Below, piece after piece: positions 7,004 to 8,011 of a DNA stretch of 8,011 bases. The stretch covers positions 1 to 8,011 of the forward strand of contig JAOZMQ010000128.1 of assembly GCA_029934195.1 (NCBI GenBank). Reading direction: 5' to 3'. Numbering within the stretch: position 1 is the stretch's first letter; each line of letters starts with the position of its first letter. The position numbers and the translations under genes are program-made. The notes beneath the pieces were generated by a model that had not been told where the DNA came from, ran no database searches, and was given only the letters and a program-made list of their open reading frames with translations. This DNA comes from Candidatus Cloacimonadota bacterium. GTDB lineage: Bacteria > Cloacimonadota > Cloacimonadia > Cloacimonadales > JAOZMQ01.

Positions 7004-7027
7004 TGGAGCAAGTATTTACTTGCTCCA
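7004..7027 (-). promoter_or_regulatory. Intercistronic stem-loop between rhodanese lipoprotein and porin
   Basis: TGGAGCAAGTA and TACTTGCTCCA form a perfect 11-bp palindrome around 2 nt (the real loop must be slightly larger). It sits in the 50-bp gap, 7 nt before the porin ribosome binding site. No T-run follows, so it is not a standard terminator. It could stabilise the porin mRNA after processing, lower porin translation, or act as an operator. Confidence 0.6.
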
Positions 7028-7037
7028 TTTAATTGAT

Positions 7038-8011
7038 TTAAAGAGTAGGGGCTACATACACTTCTTCACCGTTAACAGTTTGGAAGTATCCATAATTAAG
7101 CTCACTTGCAGAATTAGCACCGTGCCAGGATTTTGCAGGTATTGTTTCGCCAATAATACCATTTGCACCATACAATAAACTTTTTGCATTTTCATATCCG
7201 AGTACATTTAACCAACAAGTAATAAGAGCAGATGTCTGACCAGTATAGCAATATGTAATTAAAGTAGTAGCATTAGGATCAAGATTATTTAAACCTGCAA
7301 GACTTAGATTCTCATTGATTCTATAAGCTCCTTCAATATGTCCATAAGTATTCCAAGAATCTTCTGACCAATAATTATTAACAAAATAATTCTGAGGATT
7401 TGCTAATACATCCGCATTAGTCTGAGTCCAAGGTAATGTAAGAATTGCATTAACACGTTCTGCAAGAATTTCAGCACCATCTTCAGAATCTGCTGAAATT
7501 GAAGGATAATCAAAGGTAGTTGTAGCAGCTGGATCACCTGTCGTTTGCCAATCAGCATGTATAGTTGTAGCAGCATTTGTTTCCCATTTTGTATTAAAGG
7601 TTGCATTCCAACCACTCATACCCCATTTCAAGCTAAATGCATCAGAGTAACCGCTTAATCTAAGTGCAGTAACTGCTCTCGCAGCTGTTTGTCCAGTATA
7701 GCATACAACCATAATTGTACCTTGAGCTTCTGCAGCAGTAGTTAAAATATTTGCTAACGTAGAATTTACAGCATTTTTAATATGTCCAGCTTCAAAATCT
7801 ACAGCAGAACGAAGATCAATAACACTATAACTTACCGCAAAAGAATCTACAGCTGTGGGAGCAACACCTGCATTTGTAACAGATCCACCTTTGACCCAAC
7901 CAGCACTAATATTTGATAAATCTAAGTTATTAGCAGCCATATAATCTTGTAATATTTCAAATTCATTAACAACTGGATCAGTAGAACTTTCTTTACAACT
8001 CACCATAAACA
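7038..8011 (-). CDS. Rhodanese-domain lipoprotein with two Cys active sites (ExtH-like), 5' end outside the window
   Basis: At least 322 residues are visible, ending in TAA. The first ATG (8004-8006) begins MVSCKESS. The frame stays open to the window edge (an NTG codon, then TTT, before that ATG). The full gene therefore probably starts further right and includes a signal peptide ending in a lipobox-like F-M-V-S-C, with Cys4 (visible numbering) lipidated. Two rhodanese domains follow, at about residues 18-135 and 170-285. The first has VIDLRSAVDFEAGHIKNAVN at 62-81 and the active loop CYTGQTAAR from Cys102. The second has GHIEGAYRI at 222-230 and CYTGQTSAL from Cys253. Unlike most tandem rhodaneses, both domains keep the cysteine. 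The protein should carry persulfide (or selenium) at the membrane surface facing the periplasm or outside. It lies 50 bp before the porin in the same direction, as extH precedes extI in Geobacter from memory. Family membership at that level is not proven. Confidence 0.85.
   Translation of the reverse strand, partial: FMVSCKESSTDPVVNEFEILQDYMAANNLDLSNISAGWVKGGSVTNAGVAPTAVDSFAVSYSVIDLRSAVDFEAGHIKNAVNSTLANILTTAAEAQGTIMVVCYTGQTAARAVTALRLSGYSDAFSLKWGMSGWNATFNTKWETNAATTIHADWQTTGDPAATTTFDYPSISADSEDGAEILAERVNAILTLPWTQTNADVLANPQNYFVNNYWSEDSWNTYGHIEGAYRINENLSLAGLNNLDPNATTLITYCYTGQTSALITCWLNVLGYENAKSLLYGANGIIGETIPAKSWHGANSASELNYGYFQTVNGEEVYVAPTL

Noticed and set aside
6988..7011. Porin start at the TTG at 7009-7011
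   Set aside because: It lies in a strong hairpin, lacks a ribosome binding site and would place polar residues before the signal peptide. The ATG at 6985-6987 has GGAG 5 nt upstream.
7403..7615. Minus-strand 70-codon frame inside the rhodanese lipoprotein gene
   Set aside because: It is an alternative frame of a gene with conserved rhodanese motifs, and its Leu/Gln-rich translation has no support.

Overview
The window is AT-rich (about one third G+C by eye) and carries four genes, all on the minus strand. They encode secreted or outer-membrane proteins plus one very large cytoplasmic iron-sulfur flavoprotein. A porin whose chain ends in a C-terminal Phe and a probable lipoprotein show a diderm (Gram-negative) bacterium. 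The HdrA-type redox protein and a probable selenocysteine codon suggest an anaerobe. The phylum cannot be fixed from this sequence; low-GC Desulfobacterota, Cloacimonadota or related lineages would all fit.

Read in the direction of transcription (right to left), the first unit has three genes. The first is a double-rhodanese lipoprotein, cut off by the right edge (7038-8011). The second is a phosphate-selective-type porin (5950-6987). The third is a secreted double-rhodanese sulfurtransferase (5084-5938). Gaps are 50 and 11 bp, and a clear intrinsic terminator follows (5045-5073). After 222 bp comes a single gene (413-4861) for a 1482-residue fusion of HdrA, GltD-like NADPH oxidoreductase and a second HdrA, with its own ribosome binding site and its own terminator (288-317). 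The remaining 1-412 holds no gene that I can support, but it has several perfect inverted repeats.

The main observation is in the porin. Its frame contains one TGA (6244-6246), and the porin continues in the same frame on both sides of it. Directly downstream is a GC-rich stem-loop (core 6219-6232, loop AGGU) at the position and with the shape of a bacterial SECIS element. The other genes show no TGA reassignment. I therefore read the porin as a 345-residue selenoprotein with Sec248, rather than as a pseudogene or two genes. Strand counting from the C-terminus puts Sec248 in an extracellular or pore-lining loop.

The rhodanese lipoprotein followed by a porin resembles, from memory, the extH-extI pair of Geobacter, where ExtI is linked to selenite and tellurite reduction. 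A working model is an extracytoplasmic sulfur/selenium system: an outer-membrane Sec channel flanked by sulfurtransferases. The NADPH-linked HdrA protein may supply or accept electrons inside the cell, but its connection to the porin operon is only proximity.
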